Shown: positions 1 through 7,651, numbered from the stretch's first letter. The stretch is 64,000 nucleotides of DNA from RGIG426 sp045598965 (GCA_045598965.1 JAZRVH010000027.1:1-64000), one strand, 5' to 3'. Numbers and translations: made by a program. The notes: generated by a model from the sequence alone, not told the origin.

Positions 1-195
1 TGACAAGTGGGGCGTCTAAACTTGACATTTTTTTCTTTTTGCGAACCAAAAAAGAAACCCCCCCAACCGTAACGGTTGCGCGGTTTCCTGCATATAGGGG
101 AACGATGACGTTTCTTTTGCTTTTTGCAAAAGCACAGTTGCGTTTTGCTTGAGAATATGCTATACTATGTTCGTCTGAAAAACGAGGTGATTTTG
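1..195. other. Left-edge non-coding stretch with promoter
   Basis: No gene can be supported in the first 137 bases. A TTGACA hexamer at 22-27 has no -10 box at a useful distance. Bases 138-195 hold the promoter and ribosome-binding site of the first gene. Confidence 0.5.
138..166 (+). promoter_or_regulatory. Promoter of the EamA transporter operon
   Basis: A -35 box TTGCGT (138-143), 17-bp spacer and -10 box TATACT (161-166) place transcription start near 173. This supports the TTG start at 196 over codons upstream of it. Confidence 0.6.
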
Positions 196-1095
196 TTGGA
201 AAAAAATGAAAAATTCGGGGCGTTGCAGGTGTTGCTGTCCGGAATTTTGTGGGGTTCGATGGGCGTGTTTGTCCACGCTCTTTCGGATGGGTTTGGATTA
301 ACCTCTATGCAAATTGCCTGTGCCCGTTTTACGCTGGCAACCTTGGCGTTTGCGGTGATTTTGTTTATAAAAGACAAGTCCGCATTTAAGGTGCGGTGGA
401 AAGATGTTCCGCTGTTTTTTGCAACCGGACTTGTGAGCGTGTTGGCGTTTTCGTGGTGTTATTTTACCGCTATCCAGCAGATGACGATGTCGATGGCCGC
501 CATTCTTTTGTATACCTCGCCGATTTGGGTTATGCTGTTGTCGGCGGTGCTGTTTAAGGAGAAAATTACCGTCAAAAAAGTGGTGGCGTTGGTGCTTGCG
601 TTTGGCGGGTGTGTGTTTGTATCCGGCGGTGGCGGCGGAAAAATGACCCTTTTAGGGCTTCTCACCGGGCTCGGTGCCGGACTTGGCTATGGATTATACA
701 GTATTTTCAGCACCTTTTTGCTTCGACGGTATTCGCCGCTTACAGTGACCACCTATGCGTTTACGATTGGCACCGTGGGTGCATGGGTTTTGTGTGACCC
801 CGCCGATATGATTACGAAAATTGCCGCCGCTCCGCCGTTTTCGATTGGATTTTGGATTGTGGCGTGCAGTATAGTGACGGAGTTTTTCCCGTATTTGATG
901 TTTACAAACGGATTGCGTTCAGTACCGGCATCCCGTGCCGCCATTATTGCGACGATTGAACCGGTAGTGGCAACGGTGATTGGAATTCTCCGTGGAGAGC
1001 CGATGACCTTTTTCGTTGCGATTGGCGTGGTGTCGGTCATTTCCGCTATTTTGGTACTAAACATCAGCTCCAAAGAGAAGGAGAGTGAAGCCTAA
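196..1095 (+). CDS. EamA/DMT-family transporter
   Basis: Predicted integral membrane transporter of 299 residues in the drug/metabolite transporter superfamily. The sequence is a succession of about ten hydrophobic segments in two similar halves, the usual EamA duplication and length. Substrate cannot be told from sequence; the family exports amino acids, metabolites or drugs. The start is taken as TTG at 196, five bases after GAGGTGA, because the promoter -10 box lies at 161-166 and an earlier in-frame start would precede the transcript. The stop codon overlaps the next gene's ATG (TAATG), so the two are translationally coupled. C-terminal residues are charged and probably cytoplasmic. Confidence 0.85.
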   Translation: MEKNEKFGALQVLLSGILWGSMGVFVHALSDGFGLTSMQIACARFTLATLAFAVILFIKDKSAFKVRWKDVPLFFATGLVSVLAFSWCYFTAIQQMTMSMAAILLYTSPIWVMLLSAVLFKEKITVKKVVALVLAFGGCVFVSGGGGGKMTLLGLLTGLGAGLGYGLYSIFSTFLLRRYSPLTVTTYAFTIGTVGAWVLCDPADMITKIAAAPPFSIGFWIVACSIVTEFFPYLMFTNGLRSVPASRAAIIATIEPVVATVIGILRGEPMTFFVAIGVVSVISAILVLNISSKEKESEA

Positions 1096-1904
1096 TGGCA
1101 TATACGGCGATGACTTGCCCCTCCTGCGGTTCAAAGTTGGATGCACCGGAGGGTGTGGACAGTTTTTTCTGTCAGTTTTGCGGGTCGAAAATTGTAAAAG
1201 ATAAGAAATATGTCGAGGTTTCGTTTTCCGGAGTTGCGACACAAGACACGCTTTTGGAACGTGCGGTAATGTTTTTGGAGGACGAAAACTTTGACGAGGC
1301 GGGGCTTTATTTTAACCGTGTGTTGGATATAGATCCCAAATGCTCGAAAGCGTATCTCGGCAAGGTGCTTTGCCGTTTGCAAATGAAAAATCCGACGGAT
1401 TTGTGGAATTACGACAAATCGCTTTCGGATAATCCGGATTTCCAAAAAGCGGCACGGTTTACCGACGAGAAAACCCGGCAAAAATACGAACAGCTGAACG
1501 CTCACCTAAATGAGGTGTTCGCCAAAAAAGAGGCGGAGTATCAGCAACGACTGAAAGAGGCCGAGGCGGCGGTTGCCGACAAACAGCTTCACTTGCAGAA
1601 TTTGGCCTCTTGGCACACAAAGCAGGTGCGTCTTTTTCAGTTTGCCAAACAAAATACCGGCACTTTTGTAAAGCTCGGTGCGGTCACGCTGTTTTTAACG
1701 CTGATGACCTTACAGTCCCGAGGGGCGTTTCCTTGTGCCATACTGTCGCTGTTTTCCTTTGCGGCGGCGATTTTGCTTCGCATTGAGGGGAAAGCCGCTT
1801 CGACAAAAATGCTGACCTATGAGGAAGAAGAAATCGAATTGACCCGCCTGGAACGGGAATATGAACAGCTGTGGGAAGAACATCAGGCGTGGCTTGAAGA
1901 ATGA
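1095..1904 (+). CDS. Zinc-ribbon, TPR-like membrane protein
   Basis: Uncharacterised 269-residue protein. Residues 8-29 hold a zinc ribbon with two CxxC pairs (Cys8, Cys11, Cys26, Cys29). Residues about 45-100 look like a TPR-type helical repeat (LEDENFDEAGLYFNRVLDID pattern). A charged coiled coil spans about 130-175, two closely spaced membrane segments lie at about 185-230, and a second acidic coil forms the C-terminus. The order suggests a membrane-tethered cytoplasmic scaffold, which is inference from domains only. It overlaps the transporter gene by one base and is followed nine bases later by the next gene, so all three form an operon. Confidence 0.7.
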   Translation: MAYTAMTCPSCGSKLDAPEGVDSFFCQFCGSKIVKDKKYVEVSFSGVATQDTLLERAVMFLEDENFDEAGLYFNRVLDIDPKCSKAYLGKVLCRLQMKNPTDLWNYDKSLSDNPDFQKAARFTDEKTRQKYEQLNAHLNEVFAKKEAEYQQRLKEAEAAVADKQLHLQNLASWHTKQVRLFQFAKQNTGTFVKLGAVTLFLTLMTLQSRGAFPCAILSLFSFAAAILLRIEGKAASTKMLTYEEEEIELTRLEREYEQLWEEHQAWLEE

Positions 1905-1913
1905 GGTGAGGAA

Positions 1914-2636
1914 ATGGCGTACGAAAACGGAGAATGGGTGCTTCACGGACTGGCGAAGGACGACCCGTATCGCCTGAAAACTCCGTGGGAGTTGTTGGCG
2001 TATATTGATGAAATCGGGTTTTTGCCCCTGTTTGCCAACGAAATACCGGGTTTCTCTGTGGAAGAGCGTACGCTTGCCACCGATTGGTGGAGCGAAAACG
2101 AGGAGGTTGACCCGTGGGAATGGCGACGGGTGCTGGCGGCCTCCGGCAAGGTGGCATACGGCAAATTTTTCGGCGGAAAAGCCGGCTTTGTCTCACTCAA
2201 ATGGTTTGCGGATTTTTGTAATTGGCGGCGGGATGGCTATGACTTTGATGCCCGTTATGAGGATGAGCTTGCCACTTTTCGTGAAAAGAAAATTATGGAT
2301 TGTTTCCCGAACGGAGAACAGATTTTCTCCCACGAGCTGAAGCGTCTTGCCGGTTTTGGCAAGGGCGGGGAAAAGAATTTCCCGGGTGTCATAGCGGAAT
2401 TGCAGCATAAGACGTATCTTGTGCTTAGCGACTTTCGCAGGCGACTAAACAAAAAGCAAGAGCCTTACGGTTGGGCGTTGGCGGTATACGCCACGCCGGA
2501 AACCGTGTTTGGTGAGGCGTTGGTGACGGCGGCGTATTCGCAATCGCCGGAGTCATCAAAACAGCGTATTTTTGACTATTTGAAAGCCGAATATCCGATT
2601 GCTACCGAGCGGCAGATTCAAAAAGTGCTTGGATAA
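1914..2636 (+). CDS. AlkZ-related (YcaQ-like) protein
   Basis: A 240-residue protein resembling short clostridial relatives of the winged-helix DNA glycosylase AlkZ/YcaQ. True AlkZ proteins are near 400 residues, so this is a reduced relative and glycosylase activity should not be assumed. It is rich in Trp and aromatic residues in the N-terminal half (paired Trp near residue 60; Trp-Glu-Trp near 72) with a helical, basic C-terminal region. The ATG follows GAGGTGAGG. It closes the three-gene operon, ending in a Rho-independent terminator. The assignment rests on recollected family resemblance and is moderate. Confidence 0.5.
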   Translation: MAYENGEWVLHGLAKDDPYRLKTPWELLAYIDEIGFLPLFANEIPGFSVEERTLATDWWSENEEVDPWEWRRVLAASGKVAYGKFFGGKAGFVSLKWFADFCNWRRDGYDFDARYEDELATFREKKIMDCFPNGEQIFSHELKRLAGFGKGGEKNFPGVIAELQHKTYLVLSDFRRRLNKKQEPYGWALAVYATPETVFGEALVTAAYSQSPESSKQRIFDYLKAEYPIATERQIQKVLG

Positions 2637-2661
2637 AAAGAGGTCGTATGACCTCTTTTTT
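2635..2661 (+). terminator. Rho-independent terminator
   Basis: AAAAAGAGGTC / GACCTCTTTTT stem with a 4-base loop and T-run, overlapping the stop codon of the AlkZ-related gene. Confidence 0.85.
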
Positions 2662-2680
2662 GCGAAGATGAGGTGAGAGC

Positions 2681-3277
2681 ATGAAAAAGAAAACGATACA
2701 GTTGCCAAAAGGAATTTCGGTAACGGTTATTCGCTCTCGCCGTAAGACGCTGGCACTTTCGGTGACGGAGACCGGTGAAATCATCGCCCACGCACCGCTG
2801 CTCTTAAGCGACAAGGCAGTGGTGGAATTTGTGCATAAAAAGGCGGCGTGGCTTCAAAAAATGACCGATAAGGTCACCACCGCAAAGCAGAACGCCGCCG
2901 AAGCCGGATGGTTGACGCCGGCGGAGATTGCAAAGCTTCGTGCTCGGGCAGAGGTGGTTTTGCCTGCCCGTGTGGCGTATTATGCCAAGCAAATGGGTGT
3001 GTCCTATGGCAAGGTGACCATTCGTTTGCAAAAGACCCGTTGGGGCAGCTGTAGTGCCAAAGGAAACATCAACTTAAACGCTTTGCTGATGTTGGCACCG
3101 CCTGAGGTGCGGGATAGTGTGGTGGTGCATGAGCTGTGCCACCTAAAAGAGATGAATCATTCTCGGCGGTTTTATGCGTTGTTATATGCGGTATTGCCGG
3201 ATTACGAAGAGCGGCATCGTTGGCTGTCTGAAAACGGTGCAACGTTGCAGGCACGGGTTAGGGAGGAACATCGATGA
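2681..3277 (+). CDS. YgjP-like zinc metallopeptidase-domain protein
   Basis: A 198-residue protein of the YgjP/DUF45 (M48-like) family. The zinc-binding motif HELCH followed by a downstream His (ELCHLKEMNH) is near residue 150, preceded by the family hallmark RWGSCS. These are the expected ligands and the length is normal. The in vivo substrate of this widespread cytoplasmic family is not established. ATG follows GAGGTGA by five bases. The last codons overlap the Nudix gene by four bases, so the two are coupled. Confidence 0.85.
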   Translation: MKKKTIQLPKGISVTVIRSRRKTLALSVTETGEIIAHAPLLLSDKAVVEFVHKKAAWLQKMTDKVTTAKQNAAEAGWLTPAEIAKLRARAEVVLPARVAYYAKQMGVSYGKVTIRLQKTRWGSCSAKGNINLNALLMLAPPEVRDSVVVHELCHLKEMNHSRRFYALLYAVLPDYEERHRWLSENGATLQARVREEHR

Positions 3278-3816
3278 GTGACAAAAAGCGGGAGCTCTAT
3301 TTGCGACAAAAACAGTTGTTAGACACGTTTTTGGCACATGGAGCCATCACTCGGGCTCAGTACGAGAAAAGCTTCGGAGATTTGACGGTCAAAATGGGAA
3401 TGGCGGTGGATACGAAGCCGATTGCCTGCGTGGTGGCGGCGTTGATTTTTGACGGTGATCGCTTTTTTATTTGTCAACGTCCGGCCCATAAAACCCGTGG
3501 ACTTTTGTGGGAGTTCGTGGGTGGAAAGGTTGAACCCGGCGAAACCAAAGCCGATGCTCTCGTTCGTGAATGCCGTGAGGAGCTGGGGGTTACTGTCGCC
3601 GTGGGAGATGTGTTTATGGAGGTAGACCACGAATACCCCGATTTGTTGGTGCACTTAACGCTGTTTTTGTGTACGATTGAGGATGGTGTGCCGCAAAAAT
3701 TAGAACATAATGATTTTCGTTGGATTTTGCCGTCGGAAATCCCGCAATTTGATTTTTGTCCCGCTGATGAGGAGATTTTACGTCAGATTGAGAAAGCCTA
3801 TGGGAACGCCAATTAA
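3274..3816 (+). CDS. Nudix hydrolase (MutT/8-oxo-dGTP-type)
   Basis: Predicted (deoxy)nucleoside triphosphate pyrophosphohydrolase, 180 residues. A helical N-terminal extension of about 45 residues precedes the Nudix fold. The Nudix box GGKVEPGETKADALVRE followed by the EELG metal-binding segment is complete, including the REx2EE core. The preceding LLWEFVGGK is typical of MutT-like nucleotide-pool-cleaning enzymes. The N-terminal helical segment (LYLRQKQLLDTFLAHGAI) is seen in clostridial MutT relatives. Start ATG overlaps the YgjP stop region. Exact substrate is not determinable. Confidence 0.85.
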   Translation: MSDKKRELYLRQKQLLDTFLAHGAITRAQYEKSFGDLTVKMGMAVDTKPIACVVAALIFDGDRFFICQRPAHKTRGLLWEFVGGKVEPGETKADALVRECREELGVTVAVGDVFMEVDHEYPDLLVHLTLFLCTIEDGVPQKLEHNDFRWILPSEIPQFDFCPADEEILRQIEKAYGNAN

Positions 3817-3855
3817 GAAAATCTGGCAAAGAAAAAGAAAATCACCTCTTTCTGG

Positions 3856-3884
3856 TTGACAAACCGATTATTTTTCGATATAAT
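3856..3884 (+). promoter_or_regulatory. Consensus promoter of tRNA-Ser
   Basis: Perfect TTGACA (3856-3861) and TATAAT (3879-3884) separated by 17 bp. Fits a strongly expressed stable-RNA gene 55 bases downstream. Confidence 0.9.
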
Positions 3885-3939
3885 AAGCGTTGCACTCTTA
3901 GAGAGCAACCAAAAGGAATCACCCAAAAAGTGCATATTC

Positions 3940-4028
3940 GGAGAGTTATCGAAGTGGTCATAACGGGCCTGACTCGAAATCAGGTAGCCTTCACGGGCTC
4001 GAGGGTTCGAATCCCTCACTCTCCGCCA
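3940..4028 (+). tRNA. tRNA-Ser (anticodon CGA)
   Basis: Class II tRNA with encoded CCA (4026-4028). Acceptor stem GGAGAGT pairs with ACTCTCC (4018-4024). The anticodon stem CCTGA/TCAGG encloses loop CTCGAAA, with anticodon CGA at 3975-3977, reading UCG. The long variable arm (GCC...GGGC type) is diagnostic of serine tRNA. The T-arm is GAGGG-TTCGAAT-CCCTC. Its own consensus promoter and a terminator flank it. The last 20 bases of the tRNA belong to a 55-bp direct repeat. Confidence 0.97.
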
Positions 4029-4063
4029 AACAAATCCCCGAGGATTTTCCTCGGGGATTTTTC
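4009..4063 (+). repeat. 55-bp direct repeat, copy 1 (tRNA 3' end + terminator)
   Basis: Runs from the T-loop of tRNA-Ser through the CCA end and the terminator. It is identical base for base to 4169-4223, exactly 160 bp downstream. Confidence 0.95.
4032..4063 (+). terminator. tRNA-Ser terminator
   Basis: AATCCCCGAGGA / TCCTCGGGGATT stem with TTTT tail. An identical copy is at 4192-4223 as part of the duplicated segment. Confidence 0.85.
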
Positions 4064-4094
4064 ATTTCAACGAGTGAGGGATGAGAAACGAACT

Positions 4095-4152
4095 CCAAAC
4101 TCGGCGAGGGAAGCGAGCGACGAGTTTGGGAACAACCGTCCGGGGGACGGTT
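4095..4152. repeat. Palindromic element between the direct repeats
   Basis: CCAAACTCG (4095-4103) is the exact inverse of CGAGTTTGG (4121-4129). It is followed by hairpin AACCGTCC/GGACGGTT (4134-4141/4145-4152). There is no ORF of note between the repeats. It resembles a REP-like or miniature mobile unit; identity not recognised. Confidence 0.6.
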
Positions 4153-4168
4153 GAGTCACGTGAGAAAA

Positions 4169-4223
4169 GAATCCCTCACTCTCCGCCAAACAAATCCCCG
4201 AGGATTTTCCTCGGGGATTTTTC
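4169..4223 (+). repeat. 55-bp direct repeat, copy 2
   Basis: Second copy of the tRNA-Ser 3' end plus terminator, without the tRNA 5' part. It has the layout expected of an attachment-site duplication next to an integrated element, or of a tandem-duplication scar. Confidence 0.95.
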
Positions 4224-4348
4224 TCTTCTTATTGTTCCTTTTTACTAAAGTTTGTCTGTTTGGTCGTGAAATTCAGACCGATTTTGAGACATTTTTTATA
4301 TTATTAGGTTTTTTTTTGGTTCTGCAGGAAGAAAGTTATAAATACTTA

Positions 4349-4379
4349 TTGACAAATGTATGCGGGGGGGGGGTATTAT
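4349..4379 (+). promoter_or_regulatory. Promoter with G10 tract in the spacer
   Basis: Consensus -35 TTGACA (4349-4354) and -10-like TATTAT (4374-4379) are 19 bp apart; the spacer contains ten consecutive Gs (4364-4373). It lies 51 bases upstream of the first SipW-like gene. A mononucleotide tract in a spacer is the classic layout for slipped-strand phase variation. A small hairpin GGTAA/TTACC (4394-4412) lies in the leader. Confidence 0.6.
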
Positions 4380-4430
4380 ACAAATTAACATAGGGTAATA
4401 TTTTCTGTTACCTTATAAGGAGGGGACGGA

Positions 4431-5081
4431 ATGAGCACGGAAAAACAGAAAACATCCGTTGGACATCGTGTGTTGACGATTGTCGGTATCGTCCTTTGCG
4501 TTATTTTAATTCCGATGCTTATCATCAACTGCACCTTAATTGTCAAAAGCTTCACGAACCCCGACAAAGTGCCCAGTATGTTCGGCGTTGCACCGATGAT
4601 TGTGTTGACCGATTCTATGTATCCCGACATCCAAAGCGGTGACCTGGTGTTTTGCAAAACGGTGGATGCCGAGGATGTTAAAGAGGGCGACATTATTGCG
4701 TTCTTTGACCCTGCGGTTTCCCGCACACAGTCGGTTGTTACTCACCGTGTAGAGAGTATCGACAGAACAGGCGGTTTAGAGTTTATTACCAAGGGCGACG
4801 CCAACAACACCGCTGATAATATGCCGGTTCCCGCAAAGAATTTGGTGGGCCTTTACTTTGGCAAAATCAAAGGTGCGGGCAACATTGCGATGTTTATGCA
4901 ATCCACCACCGGTTTTATTATCTGTGTGCTGCTTCCCATTCTTCTCTTTGTGCTGTATGATTTCCTGCGTCGCAAGATGTACGAAAAAGAATCCGCCAAC
5001 GACACGGAAGCGTTGAAAGCCGAGCTGGAAGCGTTGAAAGCCGAAAAAGCGGCGGAAAAAACCGAAACCCCTGCCGAGTAA
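4431..5081 (+). CDS. SipW-like signal peptidase I (first)
   Basis: Membrane-bound signal peptidase of 216 residues. Transmembrane segments lie at about 12-38 and 160-185, with a cytoplasmic Ala/Glu-rich helical tail. The catalytic Ser62 is in TDSMYP, and His105 in THRV occupies the place where bacterial-type enzymes have Lys. That Ser-His pair marks the ER/SipW class, which processes TasA/camelysin-type proteins. The conserved KGDANN segment is present. ATG follows AGGAGG. Neighbours are two TasA-like genes and a second SipW-like gene, its likely substrates and partner. Expression may depend on the G10 promoter upstream. Confidence 0.9.
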   Translation: MSTEKQKTSVGHRVLTIVGIVLCVILIPMLIINCTLIVKSFTNPDKVPSMFGVAPMIVLTDSMYPDIQSGDLVFCKTVDAEDVKEGDIIAFFDPAVSRTQSVVTHRVESIDRTGGLEFITKGDANNTADNMPVPAKNLVGLYFGKIKGAGNIAMFMQSTTGFIICVLLPILLFVLYDFLRRKMYEKESANDTEALKAELEALKAEKAAEKTETPAE

Positions 5082-5125
5082 GTAACCTTTTTCCCTGCGT
5101 TTGGGGTATTCTTGTTAGGTATCTC

Positions 5126-5216
5126 CTTCGGGAGCCACGTCCCGAAGATAAGATATATCGGCAAGCCACAAGGGGCAACGACCTTGTGAGGAGCCTCATT
5201 ATCTCGCCTTCGGGAC
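5126..5216 (+). promoter_or_regulatory. Structured intercistronic RNA with alternative pairings
   Basis: Segment A CTTCGGGA (5126-5133) pairs perfectly with B TCCCGAAG (5140-5147). B can instead pair with C CTTCGGGAC (5208-5216) through nine bases, extended by AGATAA/TTATCT. Inside lies hairpin CACAAGG/CCTTGTG (5167-5173/5182-5188). The A-B and B-C helices are mutually exclusive, as in attenuators and riboswitches. No T-run follows. No known riboswitch class was recognised. Confidence 0.5.
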
Positions 5217-5258
5217 GGAGATAAGGAAAAAATAAATGTTGAAAGGAGTTCGATTTCT

Positions 5259-5966
5259 ATGAAAAAGAACAAAACCATGCGTGTTGCATCTCTGTTGCTC
5301 GTAGCGGTACTGTTGACCACCTGCGTCATCTCCGGCACCTATGCGAAGTACGTGACCTCCGGTGAAGTCTCTGATACCGCTCGCGTTGCTAAATTCGGTG
5401 TTGAAGTGACTGCCACCTCTGAGCTGTTCAAAACTGAGTATGCGACTGAAGACACCTCGTATTCCGGTACGCTGACTGTGAAATCTTCGGATGAGGATAA
5501 AGTTGTTGCTCCGGGAACGAAAGGTAATATTTCCGCCGCCGGCTTGACCGGTACGCCGGAAGTCGCTGTTCGTGTTTCCTATGAGAACGTGGAGTTTGAC
5601 TTGGGTGACAACTGGATTGCTAACGGTGCTTACTACTGCCCGCTGATCATCAAAGTGAACGAAGAGTTGTTCTGCGGTTTGAATTATGATTCCGCTGTCG
5701 AGTTTGAAGCGGACGTTGTGGAAGCCATCGAAGATGTGGCTGCCGACTTTGCTCCGAACACCGATTTGTCCGCCAAAAAGGATTCTGTTGCGGTTGCGGT
5801 TTCTTGGGAATGGCCGTTTGAGACTATCGGCACCGGTGACGATGCCACTGTCGACTACGATGTGCTCGACACCGAGCTCGGTGATACCGCTGCAACTGCC
5901 GCCAGCTTTGACGAATTTGCGACCGTGTCGCTTAGCTATGACGTGACCGTGACCCAGATCGACTAA
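5259..5966 (+). CDS. SipW-dependent TasA/camelysin-like secreted protein
   Basis: Secreted protein of 235 residues. The N-terminal signal segment (residues 1-31) has a basic start, a hydrophobic core and the GTYAKYVTSG junction typical of SipW-processed proteins. The body is an acidic beta-rich domain of the TasA/camelysin type with a central APGTKGN segment. TasA-like proteins polymerise into extracellular matrix fibres in Bacillus; that role here is inference. Codon choice looks more biased than in neighbouring genes, consistent with high expression. AAAGGAG precedes the ATG. It sits behind the structured RNA and ahead of a GC-rich hairpin, which could set its level relative to the peptidases. 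Confidence 0.8.
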   Translation: MKKNKTMRVASLLLVAVLLTTCVISGTYAKYVTSGEVSDTARVAKFGVEVTATSELFKTEYATEDTSYSGTLTVKSSDEDKVVAPGTKGNISAAGLTGTPEVAVRVSYENVEFDLGDNWIANGAYYCPLIIKVNEELFCGLNYDSAVEFEADVVEAIEDVAADFAPNTDLSAKKDSVAVAVSWEWPFETIGTGDDATVDYDVLDTELGDTAATAASFDEFATVSLSYDVTVTQID

Positions 5967-6015
5967 TTTTAGCGAAACGAATAACGGTTAACGACTAAAA
6001 CTTAACAAAAACATG

Positions 6016-6048
6016 TTCCCCGCCGCTCACGTGGCGGGCGGCGGGGAA
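6016..6048 (+). terminator. GC-rich stem-loop after TasA-like gene
   Basis: TTCCCCGCCGC (6016-6026) pairs perfectly with GCGGCGGGGAA (6038-6048). No T-run follows, so it is more likely an mRNA stabiliser or partial terminator than a full terminator. A second inverted repeat, TTGTCCG/CGGACAA, follows at about 6072-6111. Confidence 0.55.
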
Positions 6049-6163
6049 TAACGTGGTTTCGTTGCAACCACTTGTCCGTTTTTGCCTGTGTTCATTCGTG
6101 AATGCGGACAAAAGCGGATAACTTGTTTATAAGGATAAACAATATAGGAAAGGAGGGGATTTT

Positions 6164-7093
6164 ATGAAAAAACGTCGTGGGCTTTTGACGAAGCTGTTGC
6201 CGCTTTTGGCGATTTGCTGTTTGTCATCCTATTTTGCAGGAGCCCAAGCGTTGGCGATGACGCTCGCCAAGGAAGTGACTGCTGAGCTGGATTTGACGGC
6301 ACAGGTGGCTTCCGCCGCCGATGTGAGCGACCCGTTTTTTGCCAACGATTCGCAAAAAGTGTGGACCGATAAAGCCATCGTCGATATTTTTAGCCTCTCC
6401 TACGATGAAACGGGAGCTGTGACCGTTCGCTCAGCAGATGGCGATAAGGTGGTTGCTCCCGGCACCTCCGGCAACTATTTCTTCCGTATCAACAACACGA
6501 CGACCAAGGATATGGACTGCATCGTTACGGTGAAAGCCTGGTATTCGGACGAGGATTATAAAATTCCCGTAAACGCTAAATTCAGCGGTATGGACCACAC
6601 CTATTTTGTGGGAAGCGAAACGGCATACGAGGATGTGCTGGCGTTGGACGGCGTAACCGATCGTCTTACTTTGGGCGGCAAACGCTATTTTAGTTATGAG
6701 CTTTCTTGGGACTGGCCGTTCTCCGAAAACGATACGGTTGACACTATGCTTGGCAATGCCGCTTTGGATAAGGACATCTCCTTGACGATTGAATTTACCA
6801 CCTATGCCACGTATGACGATACGCCCGACACCTCGATGGTGGATGACGATACTTCCAAAATCTCCGATGTCAGCGGCACGGGCGACGACGTCAGCGAAAT
6901 TTCGCCGGTCAACCCGACGCAACCGACGACACCTACCCACGGCCACAACGAGCACGGTGTGCCGATTATGGGCGACAACGTGAATTTGGCGTTGTGGATG
7001 ACGGTGTTTGTGGTTAGCTTGATGCTGATTGTTTTCCTGCTCATTCTCCCGAAGAGGAGGGACGACGATGAGGACGAAGCTGAACCTGCCTAA
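6164..7093 (+). CDS. Membrane-anchored TasA-like protein
   Basis: A 309-residue secreted protein. The N-terminal signal is about residues 1-33. The camelysin-like domain again contains the APGTSGN turn and a Ser-Trp-x-Trp-Pro-Phe segment shared with the preceding protein. A Thr/Pro/Asp linker is followed by a C-terminal membrane segment (about 272-295) and a charged tail RRDDDEDE. Ahead of the membrane segment, PIMGDN looks like a decayed sortase signal (family form LPxTGDN), with Met replacing the essential Thr. Membrane anchoring is therefore more likely than wall linkage. It may anchor the fibre to the cell. Its 3' end overlaps the next gene by 26 bases. Confidence 0.75.
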   Translation: MKKRRGLLTKLLPLLAICCLSSYFAGAQALAMTLAKEVTAELDLTAQVASAADVSDPFFANDSQKVWTDKAIVDIFSLSYDETGAVTVRSADGDKVVAPGTSGNYFFRINNTTTKDMDCIVTVKAWYSDEDYKIPVNAKFSGMDHTYFVGSETAYEDVLALDGVTDRLTLGGKRYFSYELSWDWPFSENDTVDTMLGNAALDKDISLTIEFTTYATYDDTPDTSMVDDDTSKISDVSGTGDDVSEISPVNPTQPTTPTHGHNEHGVPIMGDNVNLALWMTVFVVSLMLIVFLLILPKRRDDDEDEAEPA

Positions 7094-7646
7094 ACCTCTG
7101 TTGACGGTATTAAGCGTGTTACGCTTTTTAATTCTTGCGTGCGTGGCGGGCGTTATCGGCATAGATTTGTATATTGCCCAATCGTCGCTTTTCTTGCACG
7201 ATGCAATGCCGATGCCCTTTGGGTACGGAATGTCGGTGGTGCTTTCCGGCAGTATGGAGCCGGCTCTCTCGGTGGACGATTTTCTTCTCGTTCGTGAGGA
7301 GGAATCGTATGCCGTCGGCGATATGATTGTGTTTCGTGACGGCAACAGCTTTACCGTTCACCGCCTGAAAGAGGTAAACGGCGACACCTTTATCACCCGA
7401 GGCGATGCCAACAACACGGATGATTCCCCCATCTCGGCAAAGGACGTGAAGGGAAAAGTGGTGAAGTCCGTAAAAGGCGTTGGTCGTCTGATTTCTGCTA
7501 TTCGGTCGCCTATCGGCATTGTGGTGATGCTGGGGCTGGCGGTGGCGTTGTTTGAGGCTCCCCATTTTATGCGTGAGCAGAAAAAACGGGAGGAGCTTGA
7601 AGCCATTCGTCTGGAAATTGAAAAGCTGAAGCAAGAAAAAGAATAA
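7068..7646 (+). CDS. SipW-like signal peptidase I (second)
   Basis: Signal peptidase of 192 residues. The N-terminal membrane segment is about 8-35 and a C-terminal one about 140-160, followed by a Lys/Glu helix. Catalytic Ser62 lies in SGSMEP and His98 in TVHRL; the RGDANN segment matches the first peptidase. Start is ATG 7068, eight bases after GAGGAGGG; it overlaps the preceding gene. Two divergent SipW paralogues in one operon suggest different substrate sets, perhaps one for each convergent operon (inference). Confidence 0.88.
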   Translation: MRTKLNLPKPLLTVLSVLRFLILACVAGVIGIDLYIAQSSLFLHDAMPMPFGYGMSVVLSGSMEPALSVDDFLLVREEESYAVGDMIVFRDGNSFTVHRLKEVNGDTFITRGDANNTDDSPISAKDVKGKVVKSVKGVGRLISAIRSPIGIVVMLGLAVALFEAPHFMREQKKREELEAIRLEIEKLKQEKE

Positions 7647-7651
7647 TAGAA

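Noticed and set aside
124..195. Earlier start for the EamA transporter
   Set aside because: The likely -10 box is at 161-166, so this stretch is mostly upstream of the transcript; the TTG at 196 has a good ribosome-binding site.
4151..4393. Short open frame running from the duplicated tRNA end into the G10 region
   Set aside because: It encodes terminator and promoter sequence and has no coding character.
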